Assembly (NCBI GenBank): GCA_016584495.1
Contig: WAID01000006.1
Span: 496,001 to 560,000, forward strand
Reading direction: 5' to 3'
DNA length: 64,000 nucleotides
Source: Celoporthe dispersa
Taxonomy: Eukaryota > Ascomycota > Sordariomycetes > Diaporthales > Cryphonectriaceae
Positions within the stretch are counted from its first letter, which is position 1. Each line of letters opens with the position of its first letter. Below, one piece after another: positions 45,959-57,713 of the stretch. A program made the position numbers and the translations under genes. Under the pieces are notes generated by a model. It did no database searches, was not told the origin of the DNA, and was given only the letters and a program-made list of their open reading frames with translations.

Positions 45959-47546
45959 TTAGGCGTCGCTGGCACACGTCCACGGCCTTGACGAGCTGCT
46001 GCCTGCGATGCTGACCACTGTGCTCCACAGGCCGAGGACACAGAACATGAGGCCAACAATCACCAGGCCGATGTTCGCAGCGAGTCCGACGCGCCGCTGC
46101 GAGTACTCCCCCCTGTGCAGGAACAGCCACATCAGCCCGGGCACTCCGTACGAGAACCAGCTCACAAAGAGCGCGGCCACCAGGCTCAACAGGCTGTTGA
46201 AGATGGGGATCGACTCGGCAATCACAAACGCGAGCACCCAGATCCCAAGCATCATCCCAATCCACACCGCCGTCCCAAGCCGTGTCCGCCTCGCCACGTG
46301 TTCTGTACCCCCAAACACCCGCTCGAACATGAAGGTTCCGGCCACGTGGGCTGTCTGACGCGTTAGACAAAACAGTTTTTTCTAGGAATACTAGGAGGAT
46401 GTAGTGGGTTTCGGGTCACTTACCGTAGATGACACCTGCAATCACAATCGTCGGCAGGGCGATACCCCAGATCACCTTGCGAACCACCGCGGTGCCGGCA
46501 GCGGACAGCGCAGGCGACGGCACATCCGGTCCGACATAGACATAGATGACGATGGCCGAGACCAGGTACAGCGACGTGTCCAGGAGCTGCAGCGCGAGCA
46601 GGGCCTTGGGCCAGTCCTTCTTGTTCTTGAGCTCGCTCATGACGGTGAAGAAGCACGAGTGGGCGCAGAAAGCGATGGCGATGTTGGTCGCCGCGAGGAA
46701 CCCCGTGGTGAAGCCGATCTGCCGGGAGATGGCGATGCTCGTGCTGCCGATGGGCTTCTCGACCGCCACGTCCACGATGGTCACCAGGACCGCCGAGAGG
46801 ATGGACAGGGACGACGCGATGCTCATGTAGGACGTGTACTTCAGCGTCCGCCCCAGGTTGAAGAGGAAGAAGACGACCAGCCCCACGCCGGCCCACATGA
46901 CCGTGCACTGCGAGCTGTCGGACAGGTTGTTGAGGGCGATCGTCCAGGTCAGGAGGTGGCTGCCCATCACGAAGACCATGAAGATGGTCTGGCCCCAGCC
47001 CAGGACCAAGAAGCAGATGCGCCCCGCCGCCGGCCCCCACAGCGTCTCTCCCATCACCCCGCCTGCGTCGCCGAACGACCGGATGTTTGGGTACAGCTGA
47101 CAGAACTCCCCAAAGACCAGGCCCGAGTAGCCCGAGATGACGGCGATGACGACGATGACGATAATTCCCGGCACGAGTCCCAGGGTGGCCATGACCGAGG
47201 GCAGCGAGAGGATGCCCAGGGACACAGTCTCTGCAACGAGCACCACAGCTGCGCGCCTGTTCCCCCCCTCCCATGTCAGAAATGCATACGTCTTGTTCTC
47301 CATACGAGATCTCCCTCTTGTCTCCCCCTCCACAGCCGGATATGTCTCTTGGTCGACTTACCACCATGAAAGTGTATGATAGTTGATCTCCTCGCCCTCC
47401 TCCCGTGCCAGGCTGGCGCTCGTCCTAACATACTCGGGTGGACTCGAATCCCCAGACTTCTTGTCCGGAGTCCCCGAAGAATCGGACGCCTCCTCGAGGT
47501 CCAGAGACCTCGCTGGTTTCTCCCGCATAGTGGACGGTATTCTCAT
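45959..47546 (-). CDS. AAAP family amino acid transporter (Aa_trans)
   Basis: Minus-strand exons are 47546-47362, 47256-46424 and 46350-45959; introns are 105 and 73 nt; 469 aa, frame closed. A hydrophilic N-terminus of about 60 residues (RSLDLEEASDSSGTPDKK..., then NYHTLSWW) precedes about 11 membrane helices. The first begins RAAVVLVAETVSLGILSLPS, the classic AAAP opening. Later blocks are GYSGLVFGEFCQLYP and FCAHSCFFTVMSELKN. It is an H+-coupled amino acid carrier of the AVT/AAP type, at plasma or vacuolar membrane; substrate unknown. The acceptor at 47257 was chosen because it joins TLSWW to RAAVV, which fits the family. Intron 1 contains an in-frame ATG (47303) giving an alternative start, MENKTYAFLTWEGGN, without the N-terminal tail. 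Confidence 0.92.
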
Positions 47547-49374
47547 CTCCTGGCACAGATAGTGATACAGCTGGCCGAGATGGCAGTGTTGAGAGTCCGC
47601 GCCTGCGCTCCTGTGCCCAGAGAAATGTACGTGAGAGAGAGCTGTTGCTGGTCGGGGCGTCTTGAGAAACAGGTCAAGGCCAGATATAACAGCTGCAACA
47701 ACAATAGGGCATTACGGTCATAAATACCGTTGATCCTGCTCAACTCCCGAGGGCCGCAATCGGATGGAACCAGACGAAGGCGAAAAAGAAAAAAAAATAA
47801 AAATAAAAACCTTCTGACTCTGTCTCACCAGCCTTGCCCACTAGCCTGGGTTGCATTGCTCATCTATCCACAAAAACTCCGGACTACGTGCGCCGGTCCT
47901 GGCCCGACCAGTGGACCAAAAGCGACCGGGCGAGGCTGTCCATAGCTCAGATGATGGTATGAGGCCAGCCTTCCTCTCGAGGCTGGGGCAAGTCTGCGAG
48001 GCAAGATGAGGCAGGCCCGGCGCCGTTCTATGGGGGGTTTTGTATCTGCCTCGTTGCTCATGTTGCCCACGCCGTCGACCCTCACAAACTTTTCTTAAGC
48101 CGTCGTTTTCCCTGTTCCTCCAGGGACCGAGAGGCTCGCTGATCGAACTGAGGCCAAGATGGGTGTGGTGGAAGGTCGCGATCCAGGTGGAAACACTGCT
48201 GGGCGATGCTGTAAAATTTACGTGATTTTACGTGATGGGCCCAACGTTTGGCTGGAGCCCGGATCCGCTTCTCTTCGCGAGTCTTCCGAGCGCTGCAGGG
48301 TCGGTCAGGCCGAGCGAAGACCTTTGGCCCTCGGACAACCTCGTCGCGCCGTCACGCTCCGGAGCCGACCGTCACAGGTGATCTCTTGTCCCCTTCACGT
48401 CTGCCACGAGAAATAGACGTCCTTTTGTCTCTGCCTGTCTCTTCATACCCACGCACTGGGATTGTCGGACGAGGTTGCGACCTCTCTCTCTCTCTCTCGC
48501 CACCTCTTTAAAACCAGTAAACCAAGCGTCCTTGTTGAAGGAAAAAAAAAAAAAAACGTTCGAGCATCTGCCGTTGACGCAAGAGCCGCAAAAGTGGGCC
48601 GCTCCCGTTTTTCCTTTGTTCCTTTGTCTTTGATCTGCGCTCATGCTTGACCTACAATACCCGACACGCTGCGGAAGGTTGGTCCTTTCCGCCCCACCCC
48701 CACCGGAACATGGCCTGCCCCAAGCATCGTCGGCACGCAGAGAGTTTTTCTCCCGTCAAGGCGAGGGCTAATGCGATCTCGGGCCGTCCCTCTTGGAAGG
48801 AAAGTAGGAAAGAAAAAGAAGAAAAAAACGAAAGACTAAACAATGATACACGGGATGTCGTGAGGGCCAGGCGTGGTCCCCTGGCCCCAGCCACACCACG
48901 TACGGCAGCCCACATAGGTGTCCCATGGGGTCGTGTGTACGTGCACTGCATCAGCTCAATCTCGGTGCTTCTCATTGGGCTTCCAGAGATCTAGACCACA
49001 GAGCTGTCTACATAGTATCTTGTTGTGACCTTGTCTCCCTGTGGGATTCTGGCGAGCTTGCGCTGTTGCTTGCTGCTGCTCGAGTTGGGACTGGGATTCG
49101 CAGAGGCTGCCTGTCTGGCACTATACCAGGCTGCACGTAAATCTTCATCGAACCGTGAATTATGCCTAGTCGAGATCACGCATTCACCGCTTGCCTGTTG
49201 GTGGGCCAATAGTATCATTCTCCTGGCCTATCAATTGGCTGACATCTACTTCCGGCCTCATGTTCACAAGGCTCCTATCGACCGAGACAGTCTACTAATA
49301 CTTGGCTGGGGGGTGTTGTGAAAGGCTCTTGTCTGACTTTGCTTCCAAACCCGCTTTGGCTATGTTTCCCCAGC
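47547..49374. other. Intergenic between AAAP transporter and dehydratase
   Basis: AAAP promoter (47547-47800, with an A-rich tract at 47785-47808), a CT repeat at 48483-48500, A16 at about 48541-48556, and the 3' flank of the dehydratase. No conserved ORF or RNA gene seen. Confidence 0.5.
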
Positions 49375-51507
49375 TTAGAGGCCAGGATGTTCCGCTCCTG
49401 CAGCCGTCAGAAAGTCAAAGTCGACGCCATGCTCTGCTTGGTTCACATGGCGTTCGTACAGGCCCCTATAGCCCCGGGTCGGCCGCCTCCTCCTCTCGCT
49501 CGGGCCACGGCTCTCCTTGGTCCCATCCAGCCTCTCTCTCCTCTCCGCTGTCCTGCGGTCGATCTCATCCGCGCTCAGCTCCACCTCCAGCAGCCTCCTG
49601 TCCACATCACACACGATCACATCCCCATCCCTGACGATTCCCAGGATGCTCTCGGGAAGCGCCGCCTCTGGGGAGATGTGCAGGATGACACTCCCGCCCG
49701 CAGTGCCAGACATGCGCCCGTCCGAGAGGCGGAGCATGTCCTGTACGCCCTGGACGGCAAGCTTCCTGGGGATCGGGACTAGTCCGGCCTCGGGCATCCC
49801 CGGGCTTAGAAAGCCTATAGGGCCGATTCCCTGCAGGACGAGGACGGAGTCTCGGTCTACGGCGAGGTCGGGATCGTCTATGCGTGCGGCTAGGTCCGCC
49901 GGCCCAGCGAAGACAACCGCCCGGCCCCGGTGGGAGAGAAGGTGGCGATATTTGCTGGCGCTGGCCTTCATGACGGCCCCGTTGGGTGCCAGGTTTCCCC
50001 TCAAGACGAGCAGCGACGAGGACTCGTAGACGGGGTCGTCGAGCGGCCGGATGATGGCACGCGAGAACGGAAAGGTCCTGAACGGGGTTGCGTCCAGGAC
50101 TTGTCCCATCGTCTGCCCTGTCAGTGTCATCGCCTCGAGCCGTAATAACGGGCGCAGCGTATGCAACAGGGCTAGCACCCCCCGGCGTTGTGCAGGTCCG
50201 TCATGTAGTTGTCACCGCTCGGCTTCAGGTCCACAAGCAGAGGTGTCCTGCGGCCGATCTCGTCAATCGTCTGCAGGGTGACCTTGCCTGCCACGCCGGG
50301 ATGGCGGTTGGCAATGGCGAGCAGGTGGACGATGCCGTTTGTGGAACCGCCTATGGCCTGGAGGACAGTGACGGCGTTGTGAAAAGAGGCCTCGCTCAGC
50401 ACCGTAGCCAGGGAGAGCGGGCTGTCGGTTCCGTCTGTGAGGGACTGTGCTGCCAGGACGGCCCTCTTGCCTGTGTCCTCGGCCACACGAAGGCGTGCGC
50501 TTGATACCGCCGGGGCCGTCCTGTTTATTCTCGGTTCAGTATGGCTGTAGAACTGAGGGGCACATAACTCACGCTCCAGCCCTTAGGTCCATCAGCCCCA
50601 GAGCGGCGACGAGGCAGGCCATGGTGGACGCGGTACCCATCACGCCACACGTCCCAGCGGTAGGGGCCAGCTCTGCGTTGAGCTCCGAGATATCCTCGAC
50701 GTCGAGCTCGTCGCCACGATATGCAGCCCAGTTGTTCCGGCAGTCGGTGCAGGCACCGATCCTCTGGCCCCTAAAGCTGCCCGGCATCATAGGGCCCGTG
50801 ATCAGGGGCAGCACAGGCTTGCCGGACGAGATGCCTCCCATAATCTGGGCAGGGACTGTCTTGTCACATCCTGCACGGTTCGCCTCGCATGTGAGCTTCT
50901 AGAGAGGACCGTGCTCATTGGGGGAAGAGGGCGAAGGAAGAATGAAGGGTGGGGGAAAAAAAAAGGAGATGTTGTCCTTGTCGTTGCTGTCGTCGTCGTC
51001 GTCGATGCTGGTGGTGACTTATGATGGATGGCACGGCGGACGACAGAAACCTGACTCACCCCCTATGACGATACAGGCATCCACAGGCTGCGCCTTGATC
51101 ATCTCCTCCGTGTCCATGCTCATCAGGTTCCTCAGGAACATGCTGGTCGGCGAGGAGAAGGACTCGTGGATACTGATCGTAGGGAACTCCATCGCCAGCC
51201 CTCCGCCCAGCTGCACTCCTCTCTTGGCCGCCTCGACGAGCTGCGGCACGTTGGCATGGCAGGGGTTGAGGGCGGAATACGTGTTGACGATGCCCACGAT
51301 GGGCCGCGAGAGCGCGTCCTCGCTGTAGCCGAGGGCCTTGATGAAGGCTTTGCGGAGGAAGAGGGCAAAGTGCGGGTCGCCATAGTTGGGTAGGCCCTGT
51401 CTCATGCCTCTGATGGGCTGGATGGGTCGACCGAGGTCATAGTCTGCGAGGTGACCCGGCACGGAAGCTCTGGTCTGTCCGTCCCTGGGCTGAGATGAGC
51501 CTGTCAT
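49375..51507 (-). CDS. ILVD/EDD family dehydratase (sugar-acid or dihydroxy-acid dehydratase), one-base frameshift
   Basis: Minus-strand exons are 51507-51060, 50870-50573 and 50520-49375, introns 189 and 52 nt. The exons sum to one base short of 631 codons. The C6 run at 50178-50183 breaks the frame: with seven, DLHNAGG joins VLALLHTLRPLL (630 aa). It uses a [2Fe-2S] cluster to dehydrate 2,3-dihydroxy acids to 2-keto acids. Cluster cysteines known from Rhizobium arabinonate dehydratase are present: NPCH, GCDK and GTCGVMGTAST. The Lys of GCDK is the carbamylated Mg ligand, and the Ser of GRMSGTAGGSVILHISPEA is the catalytic base. GACTDCRNNW suits sugar-acid or broad members better than mitochondrial Ilv3; there is no obvious mitochondrial presequence. 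Neighbours (an Ldh_2 relic and a Dal5-type anion carrier) also suggest acid catabolism. Substrate unknown. Confidence 0.94.
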
Positions 51508-51801
51508 GGTGTGTCGGTTCTGGGAAGATGATGATCACAAAGCCCTGTACAGCATGCTCTCTGTCTCTCTCTTTCTCTACACTGCGGCTGGAGAGACCTT
51601 TGGCCAATGGTATTATACACGTACCGGATTAACGTTGCTGTGGGGGAAATGTTCCACAGCGGCGGGCGGGGATGCCAAACCACTGGAGCAGATTGGTTGC
51701 CGGTCGGATATAAGAGTGAACTTGTGGGCAGGGAGGGTACTTGCAGTGATGTCTACAGGGGCTGGGGGTTTTCCTCAGGGCCAGCTAGCGCTAAAGGGAC
51801 C
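51508..51801. other. Dehydratase promoter region
   Basis: Short interval between the dehydratase start and the Ldh_2 relic. It has a CT-rich patch (51557-51580) and nothing else I can identify. Confidence 0.5.
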
Positions 51802-52093
51802 TTAACTGTTGGTGAAGACGAGCGGCATCAGGCCTGCGTCGAGGTTGCTGTGCTTGCAGGCGACCATGCCGATGCCATATGTAGCTGGCCCTGGGGTCCA
51901 GGACCTGTTGACGCAGGCGATCTAGGTACGAAGGGAGGCAGTTGATGCCGTGCGAGTCCACACCGGCTGCGTCTTCTGGTGATTCGGGGTGTGCCTCCAG
52001 AACCCGCCGCTGTGTGAATTGCAGGGCGGTCTCGTGCGGGATGCTGATGTATCCTGGGGCTGCTCCCTCCGTGGTAGCCACTGCTGAGGCCAA
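51802..52093 (-). pseudogene. Decayed Ldh_2 (malate/L-lactate dehydrogenase family) gene
   Basis: Fragments of an NAD(P)-dependent Ldh_2 oxidoreductase appear in the right order on the minus strand. The first is GYISIPHETALQFTQRRVLE, continuing AHPESPEDAA. It is followed directly by GVDSHGINCLPSYLDRLRQQ and VLDPRA, so the segment usually between them (about 12 residues, ARCLVxADLR-like) is missing. After a further deletion with a frame change comes ATYGIGMVACKHSN, and after a third deletion LDAGLMPLVFTNS and a stop at 51802. The conserved DSHG/DTHG motif and the KHSN motif identify the family. The rest of the protein (normally about 340-360 aa) and any ATG are absent. These are deletions, not intron insertions, so it cannot be rescued by splicing. 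It lies on the same strand as, and upstream of, the dehydratase. Confidence 0.8.
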
Positions 52094-53656
52094 GGAGATA
52101 AGAGAACAGGCTGATGGGCTGACAGAGGTCTCTCAAGAGCTGCAGAAGGCGGGTTCACTCTTGGTAGGGCTTGATGGCGGCTGGACACGTGGAAGGAGCG
52201 TTCGGCGTCCGAACCACCATGGGTAGAGCAGAGGATCTATAGCGATGACTCCTTCCTCGTGAGAATGCTGTGGGGGTTTAAGGTGACTGCCTGCCTACGG
52301 TATGTCCAAGGTGAAGTACGGTATCACTGAAATGATATCACAGCTTCGCACCTCTTCTCTACAACCACTTTCTATCATGTCTCATCGCAGGTGTACCATT
52401 CATACGCACTAGGTTGTTCTGTGTTCAGAATACTTCTAGTCCCTATTGGTCTCAACTTTGTTGAATCACGAAGCGTGTATAACAAATACCAGGGCCGAGC
52501 GCGGAGCTTCCACGATGGTACGTAGCATTTCGCGCCGAGACCGGTGGAGCACAGAGTCAGGTCGGCGGGAGATTGTTTACCCAGGCGATCCTGGCCTGGG
52601 CTTGCACCCCGGATTGCTTGATCTGGTCTAGACCAATCCCGCTAGACGTTCCCCAGTGCCAAGTTCCTTCCCCAGGTGCCAGGCTCTTGGCTGGCTCTGT
52701 CTCCCTCTCACTCCACAGCTTGGCAGGCCCCCATCGTCGACAGTTGAGCTCTACCACAGCACAGCAGGTGTGCTCCATACCGGGTAAATATCGCCGTGTG
52801 TGAACGATTCAAAAGAGCTGCACAGATCCGCTCCGATGGTTACTATACCAGCATAGCACGACACCAGCCGTTCTTGCTAACGAGCCTTCTATGGTGATCT
52901 TTTTTGTTGCTTTTTCCCTTTCTCTTCCTCACCTTCAAGGACGAGTTGGGTGGCGCACATGACTACCCACCACACGGTTGTCACACGAGAGGGTACGTCC
53001 TTCTTGAGGCAGAGGCAGCACAATGGTAAGTATGTGGGTATGCCATGTACTTGTGTATACAAACAACGTAGGTGGCGCACGAAGCAGTGCAAGTCATGGT
53101 ACTGAGTACTATGGATGGTAGGGAGGGGGGGAGAGGAGCTGACCCAACTGCCTCAGTGACTGTGATCCTTGCAGCGTGCCGCGCAGCCTGCAGATCCCTT
53201 GGTGCTCAACCAATGACGGATCCCTCCTCCACCGCTAACGTGGGCGTGAAGGATGGGCCGATGACAGGCTTGACAGGATACAGCATGCAGAACACCCCAG
53301 ATTGTCGCCCCGCGTTCCCCAGAAATTGACCGAAGCATCACCGCTCACTAAGAGAGAGGAGACGAAGGAGGAGGTTGGGTGGGGGTTTTGAGAGACATAA
53401 CGCGGGGGGAGACAAGTGTGGCCTTGTCCTTTGGGTGTGTGAGAAGGGCAGGTCGTTAGAGATAAAAAGGAAATCGTCATGCCTCTTCTTGCGCATCCTG
53501 TCCTGCTCACCTGGTCCTCCCTCTGATACCTGCCCACGCCCGTCCCGTCCTCCTGCTGTCGCCGTCGTCGTCGTTGTCGCCGTTGGCCAGGCTCACACCC
53601 CAAGTAACAGCACCTCGCTTCCTGCGTCTCTTTGACTAGAGAAAAGGACCGTCAAC
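52094..53656. other. Intergenic, promoter side of the Dal5-type transporter
   Basis: 52094-53300 shows no conserved ORF. 53480-53640 is pyrimidine-rich with a CGT/CGTC trinucleotide patch (53560-53585), typical of a fungal promoter and leader. Confidence 0.5.
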
Positions 53657-55218
53657 ATGGCACCGTCCACAGAGCACACCACCCCGTCGGCCCTGGCCAA
53701 GCCTGACCTCGACGAGGTGGAAAAGGCAGACAAGCTCTACGAGGGCGAGGACGCCCTGGCCCCCAGCGACGAGGAGAAGGCCGCCTACATCCGCAAGCTC
53801 GACTGGCACCTGATGCCCGTCATCTTCATCATCTACATGCTCTCCGTCCTGGACCGCTCCAACCTGGGCAACGCCCACGAGGCCGGCCTGGACGACGGCA
53901 TCGGCCTCGTCGGGAACCAGTACAACCTGCTCGGTACCATCTTCTACATCGGCTACATCTGCTCCATGTGGACCGTCACCGGCTGGAAACAGTTCCCTGC
54001 CCACATCTGGGCCGCCTGTGTCGTCTTTGCCTGGTCCACCATCTCCTCCCTCCAGTCCTCCGTCCACAACTTCTCCGGCCTCGCCGCCATCCGCTTCTTC
54101 CTCGGCGTCTTCGAGGCCATGTACGCCGGCGTGCCCGTCTACCTGTCCTTCTTCTACCCGCGCGACAAGGTAGGCTTCAGGCAGGGTATCTTCATCTCGG
54201 GGAGCGCCCTCGCAAACGCCTACGGTGGCGCCCTGGGCTACGCCATCCTGCTCATCAAGAGCAGCGTGCCCTCGTGGCGCATCCTGTTCCTCATCGAGGG
54301 CCTGCCCACCATGCTCATGACCATCGTCGCCTTCTTCCTGCTCCCAGACAGCATCCGCGACGCCCGCTTCCTCACGGACCGGGAGAAGGAGGTCGCCTCG
54401 TACTGCGTCAACGAGGGCCAGGTCGCCGACACCGACGAGGGCCAGCACACCGGCCTGCGCGTCAAGGAGATGCTCGCCGGCCTGCGGGACTGGCGCAGCT
54501 TTGTCACAGGGATCATCTACTTTGGCTGCAATGTAAGTGAGAAGAAGAGAAGCAACCCGAGGCTGCAAGTAAGATGGCACGACCGCCGCTGACCAGAGAT
54601 CCCTCCTCTCGACCTTAGGTCTCCTTCGCAAGCCTCCCGCTCTTCGTTCCCAGCATCATCGCCGAGATCGGCGTCTTCACCACCATCCAGGCCAACGGCC
54701 TGTCCGCCCTGCCTTACCTCTTCTGCTTCTTTGTCATCCTGGCCGTCAACTTCACCGCCGACAAGCTGCGCATCCGAGGCCCCTTTATCAGCTTCTTCGG
54801 CCTCGTCGCCGCCGTGGGCTTCATCCTGCTCGCCACGACCACGGACCCCGTCCCGCGCTACCTCGGCGTCTACCTCGCCATCCTGATCTTTGTCTGCGTC
54901 TCGCTGATGATGTCGTGGGTCTCCAACATGCACAGCACCGAGAGCAAGCGGACCGGGGGCTGGGCCGTCTTCCAGACCTTGGGCCAGTGCGGGCCCCTGC
55001 TGGGCACGAACGTGTTCCCGGCGAGCGAGAAGCCGTACTACATCAAGGGCTCGTGGATATCGACCGCATTCTGCCTTGTTGTCACGGTGGTCTCGGCAGG
55101 CCTGAGCTTCTCTCTCTGGCGCGAGAACAAGAAGCTGGACAGGATCTTCAACGAGAACCAGGATGAAGACGCGCCAGCTTCTGCCAGGGGGCCGAGGGGA
55201 TTTAGATATATCATCTAA
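53657..55218 (+). CDS. MFS transporter, anion:cation symporter (Dal5/Tna1-like) family
   Basis: Exons are 53657-54532 and 54619-55218 with an 86-nt GT-AG intron; 491 aa, frame closed. It is a plasma-membrane proton symporter for organic anions (allantoate, nicotinate, sugar acids or other carboxylates in this family). Family marks: IRKLDWHLMPVIFIIYMLSVLDRSNLGNAH (helix 1, with DRSNLGNA), FEAMYAGVPVYLSFFYPRDKVGFRQGIF (helix 4-5 region), GSALANAYGGALGYAI and SWRILFLIEGLPT. The second half retains NMHSTESKRTGGWAVFQTLGQCGPLLGT, also characteristic. About 12 membrane helices; both termini hydrophilic. It is convergent with the DHA1 gene (304 bp between stops). The nearby dehydratase points to an organic or sugar acid as substrate, by context only. 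Confidence 0.95.
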
Positions 55219-55522
55219 AAAGGGTTTCCGCTGGCTTGGACTTTTTCGTAAACACACAAGTCCACCTTGGAAAAAAATAACAAAAAACAAAAAAGAAAAA
55301 GGTTACATGTGGACAGGCATCTAGTTTCCTAGACATCCAAAGGCAATGAATGATACCTCAGACACGCTGTTCATCTGTAGTACAAAGTGACCGATGCATG
55401 GTCAACACTCCCGATTGAGAGACCTTCGAGGAATTATACAGTATACGAGTTCTATATGGATGGCGTCCCCCCTCCCCCCTACCCCGGACAAGGCGCAGTT
55501 TCTAGCCGTCATGGATGGAATA
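55219..55522. other. Short interval between convergent transporter genes
   Basis: Contains the two 3' UTRs and an A-rich tract (55268-55302). No other feature. Confidence 0.6.
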
Positions 55523-57713
55523 TCAATACACGCTACCCTTGCTCCACTTGCTTGAGGCCCTAATCTTCTTGCCATATAAATAGAAAATGAAGGGGACTGG
55601 GATCATCAGACTGGCGAATCCCGCAAAGATGGACTGGCCCGGGCCGACCCCAAGATTGGCGTACAGAGGACTAATGGCCACTTTTGGCGCAGTTAGTATA
55701 TATGACAAGATGTCTCCTAAAGACGATAACGGAGTTTACTATTTGGCCAAGTACTTACAAGGAAAACCAGCCGCAAAAATACTGCGGAGGAACGTATTCG
55801 CGGCTACCGCACTGGCTATTCAAAATTGTCAGCAGTCTGGCCCTCGAGAACCAAACCCGTCTCCCCTTTTCGCCCCTTCTTCTTGCCTTGTGAGATACCA
55901 GAGGAGGTGTCTCTTTGTGTGTATTCTGGTCGAGCTTACCTGCATACATCCTGAACGTGTCGACGAGGTAGTTGAGTGCAGCCTGGAAGATGGTATTGAA
56001 CCCACACCCCATGAGATACAGGCCAAGCACCGGTGCAATCCACGGCGCCTGCTCAGGCTCGGCGGTCCACGCCGTGATGAACTGGCCCGCGGCGAAGAGA
56101 ATGGAGCCAAGCATCATCGGGGGCAGCCTCTTCTCTGGGACGGCGCGATCGCCCGCGGCATGATACGCCTTGTTGTAGGCGAGCTGGTTCAGGGTGTTGA
56201 GCGCGGCGCCCGTGATGCTGCCCAGGCAGATGGCGAGAAAGGGCAGCTCGCTCTGGAGCAGGTTCCAGCCCCGGAGCTCCCCGAAGATGATGGGCACCGC
56301 GCCCAGCTGCATGTACAGGATCCCGTAGCAGAAGGAGGCGTAGAGGGCCATCAGGAAGCAGATGGGGGTGCAGAGCAGCTGGAGCGGCCTGACGAGGAAC
56401 TTTCGGCAGAGCTCCGAGATGGTCGGCTCCCACTCCTCGAACTTGGCATGGAGCGCAAAGTTCCCGCTGTCGTGGCGCAGCCTCCGTGCTTTGGCCACCA
56501 GGGAGGACGGGGGGATATGTCTCGTCGATGAAGACGACGGCGTTGAGGAGCACAAACGACTGTAGGATTCCTGTGAGATACTCGGTCCAGCGCCAGCCCA
56601 GGTATGGCACCTGCACGACAGCCGCAGAGACGATGGGGCCGAGAGTAGGGCCGCCGACAACTGCCAGGGCATAACCAGCCATGGCAATACCACGATGCGC
56701 CGGCGAGTAGAGCTAGAGTGATATTGTAAGTATTTGTGTTTTTATGGTGGGTTTTTTGGGTTTTTCTTCTTCCAAAGGTTCCTTCTTTGAAGATGGTCTT
56801 GGGTCACTGAAGTGGCATCTGGGTTATGAGATATGGGAAGACATACATCACCGAGGACGCCACCTGTGTTGGTGACGGGCGCCGACGCGAAGAAGGCACC
56901 AAAGAACCGGGTGATCATGATGGTCTGTAGGTCCTTGGCGGTAGCTGTTGCGAAGGAGAAGCAGATAGAGACAAACATGGGGGTGAGCACGGCAGCCCGC
57001 CGGCCGTAGACCTCAGAGAGGGGCGCCCACAGCAGAGGGCCGAGGCCAAAGCCGAGGAGGAAGAGTGTCGTGCCCAGCGTGGCCACCTCGGTGCTGACAC
57101 TGAACTGGGAGGCGATCTGGGCTGTTCCCGCGGAGTAGGAGGAGGAGGCCCACGTAGCCGTCATGGTGACGAGGCCGTACAGCAGGGTGGTGGTGACCTT
57201 CTTGTGCGTCGACCAGTTCAGAGGGCGGTAGGGGTCGTCAGGCCCGTCAAAGTCCACAAGCTCGGCGGGTGTTGTCTTCTGATGTGTCAGGGGATGGGTG
57301 AACTGAGGGACCGGCCGACTCCGCAGCCTCGACAGGACGGTTTCCCTCCGCGATATCGTGCGGCTGAGCGACAGACCGCTGGCGTTGGCCTCGCTGCCTC
57401 TCTGGCTGCCCCTCCTGCTCCGGGAGCGGGTCCAGGTCGGCCGTGTCTCGAGAGCACAGGGCCGGTGACCATCGTGGTGGTCCCTTTCGTTGGGATCACG
57501 GCAGTCGTCGTCCTCGTCACCGCTATGGTCCGTTTCCGCGTCTGACATGGGAACTCCGGACTCGACATCCTCGTCTGGCCTGGGGTGGTAGTGATGAGGA
57601 TCGTGGAGGTAGGGGAGAGGGTGCTGATCCGAAGACCCTGCGCTCGAGCTTCCCAGCTCTTCTTCGCCCGTCTTTTCCCGCAGGGGAGCGGGAGATTCAT
57701 TCCTGCCGACCAT
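55523..57713 (-). CDS. MFS multidrug transporter, DHA1 family, one-base frameshift
   Basis: Minus-strand exons are 57713-56847, 56712-55940, 55815-55759 and 55680-55523. The exons exceed 618 codons by one base, which falls in the G6 run at 56509-56514. With five, FIDETYPP continues into SSLVAKARRLRHDSGNFALH (617 aa). The N-terminus is a long hydrophilic tail (about 165 residues, His/Asp/Arg-rich) followed by DDPYRPLNWS, the usual lead-in to helix 1 in fungal DHA1 proteins. Motif A is GPLLWAPLSEVYGRRA (about 225-240). Motif C is GYALAVVGGPTLGPI. The C-terminus reads ASAVAANTFLRSIFAAGFPL, then NLGVGPGQSIFAGFASLM and YGKKIR. It is a proton antiporter exporting drugs, polyamines or metabolites. 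Exon 3 is only 57 nt. No biosynthetic cluster lies beside it, so resistance or detoxification is the safer guess. Confidence 0.93.

Noticed and set aside
46420..47369. Long ORFs in other frames over the AAAP gene (315 codons minus, 321 codons plus)
   Set aside because: These are shadows of the GC-rich transporter exon; only the called frame shows membrane helices and the AAAP opening motif.
53636..54631. 331-codon minus-strand ORF opposite the Dal5-type transporter
   Set aside because: Gly/Val/Asp/Glu-rich antisense shadow of the transporter exon with no domain.
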